Source: Acidovorax sp. GW101-3H11
Lineage (GTDB): Bacteria > Pseudomonadota > Gammaproteobacteria > Burkholderiales > Burkholderiaceae_C
Assembly (NCBI RefSeq): GCF_001633105.1
Contig: NZ_LUKZ01000009.1
Span: forward strand, 1,265,639 to 1,301,734
Direction: 5' to 3'
Length of the DNA: 36,096 bases
In this document: one piece after another, positions 16,768 to 24,821 of the stretch
How the letters are laid out: each line of letters opens with the position of its first letter
Position numbering within the stretch: the stretch's first letter is position 1
Made by a program: the position numbers and the translations under genes
The notes under the pieces: model-generated
Told to the model about the DNA's origin: nothing
Seen by the model: the letters and a program-made list of their open reading frames with translations, nothing else
Database searches by the model: none

Positions 16768-17814
16768 TCAGCCCCGCAGCGGTGCCCCGGTGATCGTCAG
16801 GAAGTGGTCCAGCATGTGGAAGTGGTCTTCAAAGAACTCTTCCTCCATCCCGGCCAATGCATCGATGCGTGTCCACTGCACCAGCATCGCGTCGTCATCG
16901 GCCTGCACCACGGGGAAGGGGGCATCGCCCAGGTCGAAGTAGTGCGCATGCGTGATGGTGCGGCCACGCTGGCTGCGGTCGGGGTGGTCGAACACGGCCA
17001 CCGACTGCAGCGCGGCGCGCATCGTGGCTTCGGGCAGGTGGCAATGGGTTTCTTCCACCAGCTCGCGCAGGCAGGACTGCCACACGGTTTCGCGCTGTTC
17101 GATGAAGCCGCCGGGCACCGCCAGCTGGCCCTTGCCGGGCGCGTGCGCGCGGCGAATCAGCAGCACATGGTCCTGGCAGCGCAGCACGGCGTCCACCGTC
17201 ACGAACACGGGCGGGTAGGGCGCTGCGGACCAGGCCTGGCGGTAGCCGCGCAGCATGCGCCACTCCTCCTGCAGCGCGGCGTAGTGCGGGGTGTGCGCAA
17301 ATGCCTGCAGCTGGGCCAGCGTGCTGGCCGGGATCTGCGCGGCCAGCGGCGCCAGGGCTTGGTCCACCGTGGCAGCCGTGGCGCCAAAGTAGGCGTCGCG
17401 GATGGTGGTGGCGTCCATGCTGCCCTGGCGGGGCAGGTCGATCAGCGCCCAACTGGGGAAGGCGCGCAGGTAGCTGCTGGTCGCGTCCTTGAAATGGCCC
17501 ACCAGCGCCATGCGGGCGCCGGGCTGCGTGTGCTGCGCCACGCCCTGGCGCACGGCCTGCACCCACACGGCTTCGTTGTAGTAGTCGCGCACGGGCAGCA
17601 CGCGCACGCGGCTGCGGTCGGCCGGAGGCAGCGCATCGCGCAGCATGGCTTCGCGCTCTTGCCAGGTGAAGGGGTTCTTGGGCGAGCGGGCCTGCCAGGC
17701 CGAGCCCACCACCACGATGACCTGGGGCGCCACGCGCAGGGCCTCGTGCAGCAGGGCCAGGTGGCCGCTGTGCACGGGTTCAAAGCGGCCGATGAGGAGG
17801 GCGGTGTCGTACAT
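16768..17814 (-). CDS. nadM: Bifunctional NMN adenylyltransferase / Nudix hydrolase
   Basis: 348 residues. The N-terminal nucleotidyltransferase domain has GRFEPVHSGH near residue 10 and a late SMDATTIRDAYF segment typical of NadM. The C-terminal Nudix domain carries the box GGFIEQRETVWQSC then LRELVEETH, with all catalytic Glu residues present; the usual Gly near its end is replaced by His. Such fusions make NAD from NMN and hydrolyse ADP-ribose. The ATG at 17814 gives MYDTALLIGRF; a longer in-frame start has a basic tail of no family. It ends 36 bp from the convergent EAL gene and lies downstream of nadE, with a repeat in the 95-bp gap. Confidence 0.92.
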   Translation of the reverse strand: MYDTALLIGRFEPVHSGHLALLHEALRVAPQVIVVVGSAWQARSPKNPFTWQEREAMLRDALPPADRSRVRVLPVRDYYNEAVWVQAVRQGVAQHTQPGARMALVGHFKDATSSYLRAFPSWALIDLPRQGSMDATTIRDAYFGATAATVDQALAPLAAQIPASTLAQLQAFAHTPHYAALQEEWRMLRGYRQAWSAAPYPPVFVTVDAVLRCQDHVLLIRRAHAPGKGQLAVPGGFIEQRETVWQSCLRELVEETHCHLPEATMRAALQSVAVFDHPDRSQRGRTITHAHYFDLGDAPFPVVQADDDAMLVQWTRIDALAGMEEEFFEDHFHMLDHFLTITGAPLRG

Positions 17815-17832
17815 GGGTCTCCGAAATTTTGA

Positions 17833-17890
17833 GTTTTTTGGCCCCTTGCGCGCGTCCATCATGCCCAAGTAGCTATTATTTTTATAGTAA
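17833..17890 (+). repeat. Intergenic repeat family, copy 2
   Basis: It lies between nadE and the nadM-nudix gene. The clearest shared core reads GGCC, CCTT, GCGCGCGTCCATCATGCC, CAAG, TAGCTATTATTTTTATAG. It matches copies at 4368, 20836, 27925 and 28879 in order and spacing. It fills most of the 95-bp gap, so any promoter of nadM must overlap it. Confidence 0.7.
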
Positions 17891-17909
17891 TTCTACCGAA
17901 GGGCCTCAC

Positions 17910-19610
17910 TCACGCATACCTTGCAGCGATGGGCATCTGCCGACCGCTGCCAAACGCGCGCGGCCGCACACGCAGGATGGGCGGGGCCTGGCGGCGTTTG
18001 TATTCGTTGCGCGCCACCATCATGCGCACGCGCTGCACCAGGGCACTCCCGGCGTCTTCGGCCTGCAGCTGGGCCACAAAGGCCTGCGCGGCCAGGTGTT
18101 CGGCGGGTGACAGGCGCTCGCCCTCGATGAGCAGCTTGAGCACTTCGTCCAGCACGGGGTAGGGCGGCAGGCTGTCCACGTCGCGCTGGCCCGGGGCCAG
18201 TTCGGCCGAGGGTTCCTTGTCGATGATGGCCTGCGGAATCAGCGCGCGCCCCGCTTGTTCGTTGACATGGCGTGACAGGGCAAACACCTCGGTCTTGTAG
18301 AGGTCGCCAATCAGGCCCAGCCCACCGTTGGTGTCGCCATACAGCGTGCAGTAGCCCACCGAAATCTCGCTCTTGTTGCCCGTGGTCAGCAGCAGGTGGC
18401 CAAAGGCGTTGGAGTATTCCATCAGCACCGTGCCCCGGATGCGGGCCTGCAGGTTTTCGAGCGGCAGGCCCTGCAGCGGCTGGCCGAAACTGGCTTCGTA
18501 TTGCCGGGCATAGCCCGCCACCAGGTCGGCAATCGGGTGGGTGTGCAGCTGCACGCCCAGGTTCTGGCACAGCGCCACCGAGTCATCGACCGAACCGCTG
18601 CTGGAGTAACGCGAGGGCATGGTGATGCCCACCACGTTCTTGGGCCCCAGCGCCTGCGCGGCGAGGGCCAGCGTGAGCGCGCTGTCGATGCCGCCCGAGC
18701 TGCCCACCACCACCTGCCTGAAGCCGCAGCGGCGCGCGTAGTCCTTGAGGCCCAGCAGGATCTGCTGGCGGTAGAACTCCATGGTGGGCAGGCCTTCTGC
18801 GGGCACGCGCGCTGGCACCTGGCCGTCAGCGGTGAGGAAGTGGCCGTTGTCAAACCGCAGCGTGCGCACATCCTCCACAAAACGCGGCGCCTCGAACACG
18901 ATGCCCGCTGCGGGCTCGGCCGCAAACGATGCGCCGTCGTACACCACCTGGTCGTGCCCGCCGACCTGGTTCACATACAGGATGGGCAGACCATGGCGGC
19001 GCGACGAGCCGCCAAAGATCTGGTGCCGCTGCTCCCGCTTGCCCACGTGGCTGGGGCTGGCGTTGATGCTGATCACCAGGTCGGGCGCGGCGTCGCGCAG
19101 GCGCTCGAAGGGGTTGGTGGCGTAGTCGGCGCCGTGGTCATTCCAGCCGTCTTCGCAGATCAGCAACCCGACTTGCGCGCTGCCGATGCGCAGCACCTTG
19201 GCCACGTCCGGGCCGGGCTCGAAGTGGCGGCGCTCGTCAAAGATGTTGTAAGTGGGCAGCAGCTGCTTGGCGTATTGCAGGCGCACGGCGCCGCCCTGCA
19301 GCACCAGCAGGCTGTTGTGCAGGCGCTTTCCCGGGCCTGTGGCGGGCGTGGGCGCGCCCACTACCCAGTGCAGCGCGGGCAGGTCAGCCGATGCCTTCTG
19401 CAGTGCCGCCAGGCCGTCCTGCACACGTTGCAGGAAGGGCGGCTCGTCCAGCATGTCGCCGGGGTAGTAGCCGCACAGCGCGAGTTCGCTGAACACGATG
19501 AGGTCGGACCGCTCGCTGGCGGCCTGCTGGGCGGCAGCCACCATGCGGGCCACGTTGCCCTCGATGTCGCCGACGGTGAAATTCAATTGGGCGATGGTGA
19601 TGCGAAGCAT
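17910..19610 (-). CDS. nadE: Glutamine-dependent NAD+ synthetase
   Basis: 566 residues. The N-terminal nitrilase-type glutaminase domain (about 1-260) has the catalytic triad E42, K115 and C152 (FSELALCGYYP, LLICEDGWND). The C-terminal ATP-pyrophosphatase domain has the P-loop VVGSSGGIDSA (SGGIDS 305-310) and TTGNKSEISVGYCTLYGD. It amidates nicotinate adenine dinucleotide to NAD using glutamine nitrogen. It starts 4 bp after the pncB stop, so the two are coupled. The order pncA-like, pncB, nadE, nadM on the minus strand forms an NAD synthesis and salvage cluster. Confidence 0.95.
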   Translation of the reverse strand: MLRITIAQLNFTVGDIEGNVARMVAAAQQAASERSDLIVFSELALCGYYPGDMLDEPPFLQRVQDGLAALQKASADLPALHWVVGAPTPATGPGKRLHNSLLVLQGGAVRLQYAKQLLPTYNIFDERRHFEPGPDVAKVLRIGSAQVGLLICEDGWNDHGADYATNPFERLRDAAPDLVISINASPSHVGKREQRHQIFGGSSRRHGLPILYVNQVGGHDQVVYDGASFAAEPAAGIVFEAPRFVEDVRTLRFDNGHFLTADGQVPARVPAEGLPTMEFYRQQILLGLKDYARRCGFRQVVVGSSGGIDSALTLALAAQALGPKNVVGITMPSRYSSSGSVDDSVALCQNLGVQLHTHPIADLVAGYARQYEASFGQPLQGLPLENLQARIRGTVLMEYSNAFGHLLLTTGNKSEISVGYCTLYGDTNGGLGLIGDLYKTEVFALSRHVNEQAGRALIPQAIIDKEPSAELAPGQRDVDSLPPYPVLDEVLKLLIEGERLSPAEHLAAQAFVAQLQAEDAGSALVQRVRMMVARNEYKRRQAPPILRVRPRAFGSGRQMPIAARYA

Positions 19611-19614
19611 GGTG

Positions 19615-20823
19615 TCAGTCCTTCACGTTGAAGACTTGGCGCAAGTACGCGAGGTAGGTTTCATCGTCGCACAGCGTCTTGCCCGGCGTGTCCGACAGCT
19701 TCGCCACCGCCTGGCCGTTGGCGCGGGTGAGCTTCATCACGATGTTCAGCGGCTTCATCTCGGGCGTTACTTCGGGGTTGCCCATGTCGTTGGTGAGGTG
19801 GGTGCCAATGCCAAAACCCAGCTGCGTGCGGTCGCCAAAGTGCCGGTATAGCGCCAGCGCCTTGGTGAGCGTGAGGCCGTCCGAGAACACCAGCCGCTTG
19901 GTGTGCGCGTCGATGCGCAGCTTGGCATAGTGGGCCAGCGCCTTTTCGCCCCAGGCCACCGGGTCGCCCGAGTCGTGCCGCAGGCCGTCGAACAGCTTGG
20001 CGAAGTACAGGTCGAAGTCGGCCAGGAAGGCGTCCATGCCCACGGTGTCGGTCAGCGCGATGCCCAGGTCGCCCCGGTATTCCTGCACCCAGTCTTCGAG
20101 CGCCGCCTTCTGGAAGTCACGCAGGCGCACGCCCAGCGCCTGGTAGCTCTGCAGGTATTCGTGCGCCATGGTGCCAATGGGCACCAGGCCCAGGTCGCGC
20201 GCCAGCAACACGTTGCTCGTGCCCTTGAACCACTGCGGCGCCTGTGTGGCGAAGGTCTGCACCACCTCGCGCTGCCAGGCACCGCTGTAGCGGCGGCGCA
20301 GGCCAAAGTCGAACAGCTCGAACGGGTGGCGCAGCGTGGCCTGCTGCGCCAGGTCCTGCAGCTGATGCACCTTGACCGCCAGCCGTTCGCGGCCGCTGGC
20401 GAGGGCTGCAGTGGCGTTGAAGCGGCGGAAATACAGCTCGTTCACGATGGCCAGCACAAAGATCTCGAACCCCATCACATGCACCTGCGGGCCGCGCGCC
20501 ACGATGGTGAGCGTGTCGCCCTCTGCCCGCGCCTCGATGAAGCTGCGCTGGAACTGGAAGATGCGCAGAAAGTCGATGAAGTCGCTCTTGATGAAGCGCA
20601 GCCCGGCCAGGTAGTCGAGTTCGCCCTTCGTGAAGCGCAGGCTGCACAAATGGTCCAGCGCGGCATTCACCTCGGGCAGCAATTCGGCCAGCGGGTACTG
20701 GGGCTGGTTGCGGCAGACAAAGCGGTATTCGCTTTGTGTTTGTGGATGCCGGTGCAGCAGCGCCTGCCACATGGTGAACTTGTAGAGGTCGGTGTCGAGC
20801 AGGCTGGTGATGACAGGGTGCAT
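19615..20823 (-). CDS. pncB: Nicotinate phosphoribosyltransferase
   Basis: 402 residues, the usual PncB length. It condenses nicotinate with PRPP to nicotinate mononucleotide, at the expense of ATP. Recognisable segments are [20 protein letters not shown] at the N-terminus, [11 protein letters not shown], the [12 protein letters not shown] segment, and the phosphate-binding [10 protein letters not shown] near the C-terminus. The start ATG at 20823 follows a clear AGGAG site. That site is adjacent to copy 3 of the intergenic repeat, which fills the gap to the upstream nicotinamidase-like gene. Confidence 0.95.
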   Translation of the reverse strand: MHPVITSLLDTDLYKFTMWQALLHRHPQTQSEYRFVCRNQPQYPLAELLPEVNAALDHLCSLRFTKGELDYLAGLRFIKSDFIDFLRIFQFQRSFIEARAEGDTLTIVARGPQVHVMGFEIFVLAIVNELYFRRFNATAALASGRERLAVKVHQLQDLAQQATLRHPFELFDFGLRRRYSGAWQREVVQTFATQAPQWFKGTSNVLLARDLGLVPIGTMAHEYLQSYQALGVRLRDFQKAALEDWVQEYRGDLGIALTDTVGMDAFLADFDLYFAKLFDGLRHDSGDPVAWGEKALAHYAKLRIDAHTKRLVFSDGLTLTKALALYRHFGDRTQLGFGIGTHLTNDMGNPEVTPEMKPLNIVMKLTRANGQAVAKLSDTPGKTLCDDETYLAYLRQVFNVKD

Positions 20824-20835
20824 GATTTGCTCCTG

Positions 20836-20883
20836 AATTAATAGCTATCAGGGGAAGATGGTCAGGCGCTAAAGGCCCATTTC
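20836..20883 (-). repeat. Intergenic repeat family, copy 3
   Basis: On the minus strand it reads GGGCCTTTAGCGCCTGACCAT and ends in GATAGCTATTAATT, collinear with the other copies but with a changed middle. Its TAG (20869-20871) is the stop codon of the upstream nicotinamidase-like gene, so the repeat encodes the last residues (GL) of that protein. It fills the 45-bp gap to pncB. Confidence 0.65.
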
Positions 20884-21711
20884 ATTCATATTTTTCAGCT
20901 GTGCGCCTGCGGCGCGCATCGCATCCAGAAACGCCTGGTGCTGTGCTTCGAATCCCGCCACGGGGCTCATGCCATCGGTCAGCAGCACGATGCGGCTCGC
21001 CTGCCAGCCCGGCACCAACTGCGGCAGGTGCTGCGCGATGTGTTCGGTGGTCGAGCGCACGCAGTGGCTGCTGGCCTCGCCCGCAATCAGCAGCACATCG
21101 GCCTGGCCCAGCGACAACAGCAGGGCGGTGTTCAGCGCGGTGCTGGCGTCGTCCGCATCGGGCACCTCGGCCTCGATGGCGCTGTAGTGCTCTGTCCAGG
21201 GGTTGGTGCCCTTGAACACATTGCGCACCGCGCGCTGACGCTGCAACTGCCAGTCCCCACAGGCCGCCAGCACATCGGCGTGGATGCCGTGGCCCCAGCT
21301 GCCGACTTCGCAATGCACGGGCCAGACCATGAGCGTGTAGCGGCCCTGGGCTTCGAGTGCGTCCAGGTACGCCAGCGTGCGTGGCAGGGCGGCGGGGTTG
21401 CGTGGAGTGAATTGGCCCGCGCGCACCTGGGCGGCGGTGATGGGGGTGAAGGGCGCCACCGCGCCGCCATCCGCCTGCTGCCAGAAGCCGGGGTGGGCGA
21501 TGTCGAAACGCTGGTGCGAATCAAGCGTGACCGTGATGGCGTCGAGCTGACCGGTCTGCGCCCGGATGAAGGCCGCCAGGCGTTGCATGTCGGCATGGGC
21601 GCCCGCCACGGGCAGGCTGGGCGCGCTGCCTGCGGGGCAATGGGTGGCGGGCAGGTCGCAGAAATCATTCTGGGGGTCGATCACCAGAAGCTGGGTGGTG
21701 CGTGTGGCCAT
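20869..21711 (-). CDS. pncA: Nicotinamidase-like cysteine hydrolase (isochorismatase superfamily)
   Basis: 280 residues, longer than the ~210 of typical PncA. The catalytic triad is complete: D12 (VIDPQNDF), K167 (NVFKGTNPW) and C217 (GEASSHCVRS). The metal site D64-x-H66...H73 (TLDSHQRFDIAHP) is the nicotinamidase hallmark. The YSAIEAEVPDADDASTALN segment is also family-like. It should convert nicotinamide to nicotinate, feeding pncB just downstream. The extra length lies mainly in insertions at about 75-125. The last residues and stop come from the adjacent repeat element. Other isochorismatase-type amidases remain possible, but the context with pncB, nadE and NrtR strongly favours PncA. 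Confidence 0.78.
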   Translation of the reverse strand: MATRTTQLLVIDPQNDFCDLPATHCPAGSAPSLPVAGAHADMQRLAAFIRAQTGQLDAITVTLDSHQRFDIAHPGFWQQADGGAVAPFTPITAAQVRAGQFTPRNPAALPRTLAYLDALEAQGRYTLMVWPVHCEVGSWGHGIHADVLAACGDWQLQRQRAVRNVFKGTNPWTEHYSAIEAEVPDADDASTALNTALLLSLGQADVLLIAGEASSHCVRSTTEHIAQHLPQLVPGWQASRIVLLTDGMSPVAGFEAQHQAFLDAMRAAGAQLKNMNEMGL

Positions 21712-21748
21712 GGTCTTTCTCCTTCGCTGTGGGTGCAGTGTAGTTTTG

Positions 21749-21876
21749 TTAGGTTAAATTTGCAACTAAGTGGTTTGCAAGCGGATGTTTCGAGACTGCA
21801 GGGCGCCGATCGTCCCGGAATGCTTTGCCGCAATCTGTCCTGGTGGTAGCCTTGTTCGTTCAACTTTGCAATGAAC
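21749..21876. promoter_or_regulatory. Candidate control region of the NAD genes and nrtR
   Basis: This AT-rich divergent region holds three copies of TTTGCAA (21759-21765, 21774-21780, 21865-21871), an imperfect palindrome bounded by TTAG...CTAA (21749-21769), and GTTCA-N9-TGAAC (21858-21876) around the third copy. The downstream protein is an NrtR-type regulator, so one or more of these may be its operator. I do not recognise an exact published NrtR motif here. Confidence 0.4.
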
Positions 21877-21887
21877 TACCTCGCCAC

Positions 21888-22565
21888 ATGACCACCGACA
21901 GCATTCCCGCCGTGATCTGCACCGTGGACGTGGTGCTGCTCACCCTGGAGCAGTCCACGCTGAAGGTGGCCCTGGTGCGCCGCGAGCGCGAGCCCTTTGC
22001 GCAGGCCCTGGCGCTGCCGGGCGGCTACGTCCATGCGCAGGACGATGTGGACGCCCAGGCCAGCGCCGTGCGGGTGCTGCGCGACAAGGCCGGGCTGGAA
22101 AGCCCTTACCTGGAGCAACTGGCCACCTTCACGGGCGCGGTGCGCGACCCCCGGGGTTGGTCGGTGGCCGTGGCGTATTGCGCGCTGGTGCCTGCTACCG
22201 TGCTGGCGCAGGCCGAAGGGCGGGTGGAGTTGGTGGCGGTGGATGCGCTGCCGCCGCTGCCCTTCGACCACCGCCAGATCATCGACACGGCCGTGTTGCG
22301 CGTGCGCAGCAAAAGCCAGTATTCGTCGCTGCCCGTGCACCTGTGCGCCGAGCCCTTCACGCTGCCGCAGCTGCAGGCGGTGTACGAAGCGGTGCTGGGC
22401 GAGCCGGTCAACAAGGTGAGTTTTCGCCGCAAGATGGACGAGCTGGACCTGCTGGAGCCTGTGGTGGGCGCCCTGCAGACCGGCGGCGCGCACCGGCCCG
22501 CGCAGCTGTACCGGGTGCGCCCGGCTTACCGGCGGACTTTGTCGCTGAGCGCCCGGGGTTTGTAG
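21888..22565 (+). CDS. nrtR: NrtR-like Nudix-related transcriptional regulator of NAD metabolism
   Basis: 225 residues. The N-terminal Nudix-like domain (about 8-135; VICTVDVVLLTL, LALPGGYVHAQDD) has a ruined catalytic box: R62 remains, but the Glu positions are V63, D66 and K67, so hydrolase activity is unlikely. The C-terminal part (FTLPQLQAVYEAVLGEPVNK, then VSFRRKMDELDLLEP) is the NrtR winged helix. NrtR proteins bind ADP-ribose, which releases them from NAD gene operators. It is divergent from the pncA-pncB-nadE genes, the classical place for this regulator. I chose the ATG at 21888, giving MTTDSIPAVICTVDVV; the longer frame adds 21 residues of no family. Confidence 0.85.
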   Translation: MTTDSIPAVICTVDVVLLTLEQSTLKVALVRREREPFAQALALPGGYVHAQDDVDAQASAVRVLRDKAGLESPYLEQLATFTGAVRDPRGWSVAVAYCALVPATVLAQAEGRVELVAVDALPPLPFDHRQIIDTAVLRVRSKSQYSSLPVHLCAEPFTLPQLQAVYEAVLGEPVNKVSFRRKMDELDLLEPVVGALQTGGAHRPAQLYRVRPAYRRTLSLSARGL

Positions 22566-22728
22566 CGCCGGCCCCCAGAGTGCACAAAACATTGGACCGC
22601 CGCGCCCAAATCTGGCACAAACGCAAACTTTGTGTCCCACGAACGGTGAGTGCGCGGCGCAGGCCAGAGGGGCCGCCGTCGCCTCGCCAATAACAAGCCA
22701 GCGCGACGCTGGTGCCTGAGGGTGATCC

Positions 22729-23970
22729 ATGTCTTTGCGGCTCAAATTCAATCTGGTGCTGGCGGCGGTGTTGCTGCTGGCGGTGCTGGGCGCGGGCGCC
22801 TATGTGCACCGCTTTCTGCAGCAAGCGGCCATCGAGGAGGTGCAGCACAACTCGCAGATCATGATGCACGCCGCCATGGCCATCCGCGACTACACCACCG
22901 AGCTGGTCAAGCCGCACCTGGATGTGACGCTGGCCGAAAAATTCCTGCCGCAGACCGTGCCCGCTTACGCCGCGACGGAAACGCTGCGCCGCCTGCAAAG
23001 CCGCTTCCCGGGCTACGAATACAAGGAGGCGGTGCTCAACCCCACCAACCTGCGCGACCGGGCCAACGACTGGGAGGAGCGCATCATCAGCGACTTCCGC
23101 GAAGGCCGGGCCGACCTCAAGAAAGAGGTGACGGGCGAGGTGGGCGAGGGCATGCACCGCGCCATGTATGTGGCCCGGCCCATCACCATCAAGCAGGCCC
23201 AGTGCATGGCCTGCCACAGCACACCGGCCGTGGCGCCGCCCACCATGCTCAAGGTCTATGGCGACAAGAACGGCTTTGGCTGGGGCATGAACGAAACCGT
23301 GGGCATCCAGGTGGTGAAGGTGCCCATGTACTTCCCGCTGGAGAAGGCGCGCCAGACCTTCAACACGGTGATGACGGCGCTGGTGACCAGCTTTGCGCTG
23401 CTGTTTGTGGTGCTCAACCTCTCGCTGTCGTCGCTGGTGATCGAGCCCATGGCGCGGCTCAATGCCAAGCTGGAAGACCTGGCGACCAAGGACTTCCTGA
23501 CCGACCTGGTCAACCGCCGCCGCTTCTTCGAGCGCCTGGAGGCCGGTATGGCCGAGACGCGGGTCAAGAAGAGCCAGCTGTCGGTGGTGATGTTCGACAT
23601 CGACTTTTTCAAGCGCATCAACGACACCTTCGGGCATGACTCGGGCGATGTGGTGCTCAAGCACACGGCGCTGCGCGTGCGCGAGCTGTTGCGTTCGTCG
23701 GACTGCGCTGCCCGCTTTGGTGGCGAGGAGTTCATCATCCTGCTCAAGGAAACCCCGGTCGATGCCGCCATGGCCATGGCCGAGGCCGTGCGGGCCCGCA
23801 TTGCGGGCGTGCCGTTTGACGCCGTGGGTCATGTGAGCGCGAGCTTTGGCGTGGCCACCTGGGACCACAAGGAAGACAGCCATGCGCTCATCAAGCGCGC
23901 GGACACGGCGCTGTACAAGGCCAAGTCCAGCGGCCGCAACTGCGTGGTGCAGGCCGAAGAGGCGTCCTGA
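22729..23970 (+). CDS. Membrane diguanylate cyclase with periplasmic CxxCH (DUF3365-like) sensor
   Basis: 413 residues. Helix 1 spans about 8-27 and helix 2 about 214-236. The periplasmic part between them resembles the Tll0287/DUF3365 domain and has a c-type haem motif C159-M-A-C-H163. The cytoplasmic GGDEF domain is intact: D290 for metal, G331-G-E-E-F335, and an inhibitory I-site R322-S-S-D325 exactly five residues before it. It should make c-di-GMP in response to a redox or gas signal sensed at a covalent haem. There is almost no HAMP linker between helix 2 and the cyclase. Haem attachment could use the System II genes in this window. A promoter may lie in the 163-bp gap, which contains the inverted repeat CACAAA-N7-TTTGTG (22616-22634). 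Confidence 0.9.
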   Translation: MSLRLKFNLVLAAVLLLAVLGAGAYVHRFLQQAAIEEVQHNSQIMMHAAMAIRDYTTELVKPHLDVTLAEKFLPQTVPAYAATETLRRLQSRFPGYEYKEAVLNPTNLRDRANDWEERIISDFREGRADLKKEVTGEVGEGMHRAMYVARPITIKQAQCMACHSTPAVAPPTMLKVYGDKNGFGWGMNETVGIQVVKVPMYFPLEKARQTFNTVMTALVTSFALLFVVLNLSLSSLVIEPMARLNAKLEDLATKDFLTDLVNRRRFFERLEAGMAETRVKKSQLSVVMFDIDFFKRINDTFGHDSGDVVLKHTALRVRELLRSSDCAARFGGEEFIILLKETPVDAAMAMAEAVRARIAGVPFDAVGHVSASFGVATWDHKEDSHALIKRADTALYKAKSSGRNCVVQAEEAS

Positions 23971-23989
23971 GTTTTTGAGCGGAAAGCCG

Positions 23990-24445
23990 TCAGGCCGGGG
24001 CGGCCTTGGCGTCCTCGTAGTCATCCCGGTAGCTCGCCGCCAGCGCGGTTTTCTGCTTTTCCGTCAGCAGCTTCCCGGCCATCTGGAAGAAGCGGTGTTC
24101 TTCTTCTTTGAGGTGGTGTTCCACCTTCTCGGCCAGCTTCCTGGCCAGCGGCAACCAGGCGGGGCTTGAGGGCTCGGTTTCTTCGAGTGACTCCACCAGT
24201 TCGTCGATCTGGTGGTGCTCCGCGATCGCGTGGCGCGACAGGTCGATGCCTGCGTCGTGCGCCATCAGCGGCACATAAAAGTGGCGGTCCTCGGCCAGCG
24301 CGTGGGCGGCCAGTTCGGTCTTGAGTTCGTCAAACAGCGCACGCCGCTCGGGGCTGTCTCCGCTGGTGCCGGTGAGTGCTGTGGACAGCGCGCGCTGGCG
24401 TTCGTGGCTTTCGCGCAAGGCTTCAAAGATCGTGGTGTCGGGCAT
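23990..24445 (-). CDS. Hemerythrin-domain (HHE) protein
   Basis: 151 residues from the ATG at 24445; a longer in-frame start gives a Pro/Cys-rich tail of no family. It is a four-helix bundle with likely di-iron ligands H14 (RESHERQ), H48 and E52 (AAHALAEDRH), H77/H78 (AEHHQIDELV), H111 and E115 (VEHHLKEEEHRF). Such cytosolic HHE proteins bind oxygen or nitric oxide or help repair Fe-S centres. It is 19 bp from the convergent haem-type cyclase gene. It may form a redox-sensing neighbourhood with it, though the two are on opposite strands. The specific role is unknown. Confidence 0.85.
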   Translation of the reverse strand: MPDTTIFEALRESHERQRALSTALTGTSGDSPERRALFDELKTELAAHALAEDRHFYVPLMAHDAGIDLSRHAIAEHHQIDELVESLEETEPSSPAWLPLARKLAEKVEHHLKEEEHRFFQMAGKLLTEKQKTALAASYRDDYEDAKAAPA

Positions 24446-24597
24446 GGTGGGGGTGTCCGTATCTGCTCTGTGGGCTGTCGTGCCGCGCGGGCTGCGACAG
24501 GGCGTGCAGAAACAATACGGACTGGCCGGTGGGGCCGCAGTCAGCAGCGGCTGGGGGCGGGTGTAGGAGAGTGCCGCAGCGGGGGGCACGTGCCAAA

Positions 24598-24634
24598 AGA
24601 AAAAGCCGCAACGCGCGGGGCGTTGCGGCTTTTT
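24598..24634 (-). terminator. Strong bidirectional terminator downstream of metK
   Basis: A perfect 10-bp stem, GCCGCAACGC (24605-24614) with GCGTTGCGGC (24620-24629), has a 5-base loop, with A5 before and T5 after. On the minus strand the stem is followed by TTTTTCTTTT, so it stops metK transcripts. It lies in the 372-bp gene-free stretch 24446-24817; the part from 24446 to 24597 holds the hemerythrin upstream region, in which I see no clear promoter. Confidence 0.9.
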
Positions 24635-24651
24635 CGGTTCTTTGGTGTGCG

Positions 24652-24721
24652 TTCACATCGCTGGCGCGATATGAACTGCGCCCGAAGACCGATACCGCTC
24701 TATTCGCGCGGTGGGCTGTAC
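24652..24721 (-). repeat. Structured tandem repeat in the metK 3' region, unit R1
   Basis: About 70 bp, a diverged copy of R2 at 24750-24821 (98-bp period). It keeps the hairpin CACATCGC/GCGATATG (24654-24673), the segment GCGCCCGAAG, and a second ACCGC/GCGGT hairpin. The unit lies between the metK stop and the terminator, so it is probably transcribed as metK 3' untranslated RNA. Confidence 0.7.
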
Positions 24722-24726
24722 GTTGG

Positions 24727-24784
24727 CTTCGGCGCGGGCCTTGCGGCCCTTCACATCGCTGCGCGATATGAGCCTGCGCCGAAG
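24727..24784 (-). other. Predicted three-way-junction RNA behind metK
   Basis: On minus-strand RNA, a 9-bp closing stem (CTTCGGCGC / GCGCCGAAG) encloses two hairpins. One is an 8-bp stem CATATCGC/GCGATGTG with one G-U pair and a GCA loop. The other is a 5-bp stem GGGCC/GGCCC with a GCAA tetraloop. All three helices are almost perfect over 58 bases. It overlaps repeat unit R2. It could be a stabilising 3' element or a small RNA released from the metK transcript. Confidence 0.5.
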
Positions 24785-24821
24785 AACTGCCAAACCGCGC
24801 TGATCGCGCGGCGGGCCTTAC
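24750..24821 (-). repeat. Structured tandem repeat in the metK 3' region, unit R2
   Basis: The second copy of the ~70-bp unit, with the hairpin CACATCGC/GCGATATG, then GCGCCGAAG and a CCGCGC/GCGCGG hairpin. Its far end includes the metK stop codon (24818-24820). It differs from R1 by small indels and scattered changes, so the duplication is not recent. Confidence 0.7.

Noticed and set aside
16733..16771. Terminator between the EAL gene and nadM-nudix
   Set aside because: CTGGCAGG/CCTGTCAG can pair weakly, but there is no T run on either strand and the stem overlaps the nadM stop.
22614..22634. Sigma-54 promoter (TGGCAC) before the diguanylate cyclase gene
   Set aside because: There is no GC at the required -12 position and spacing after the GG of TGGCAC.
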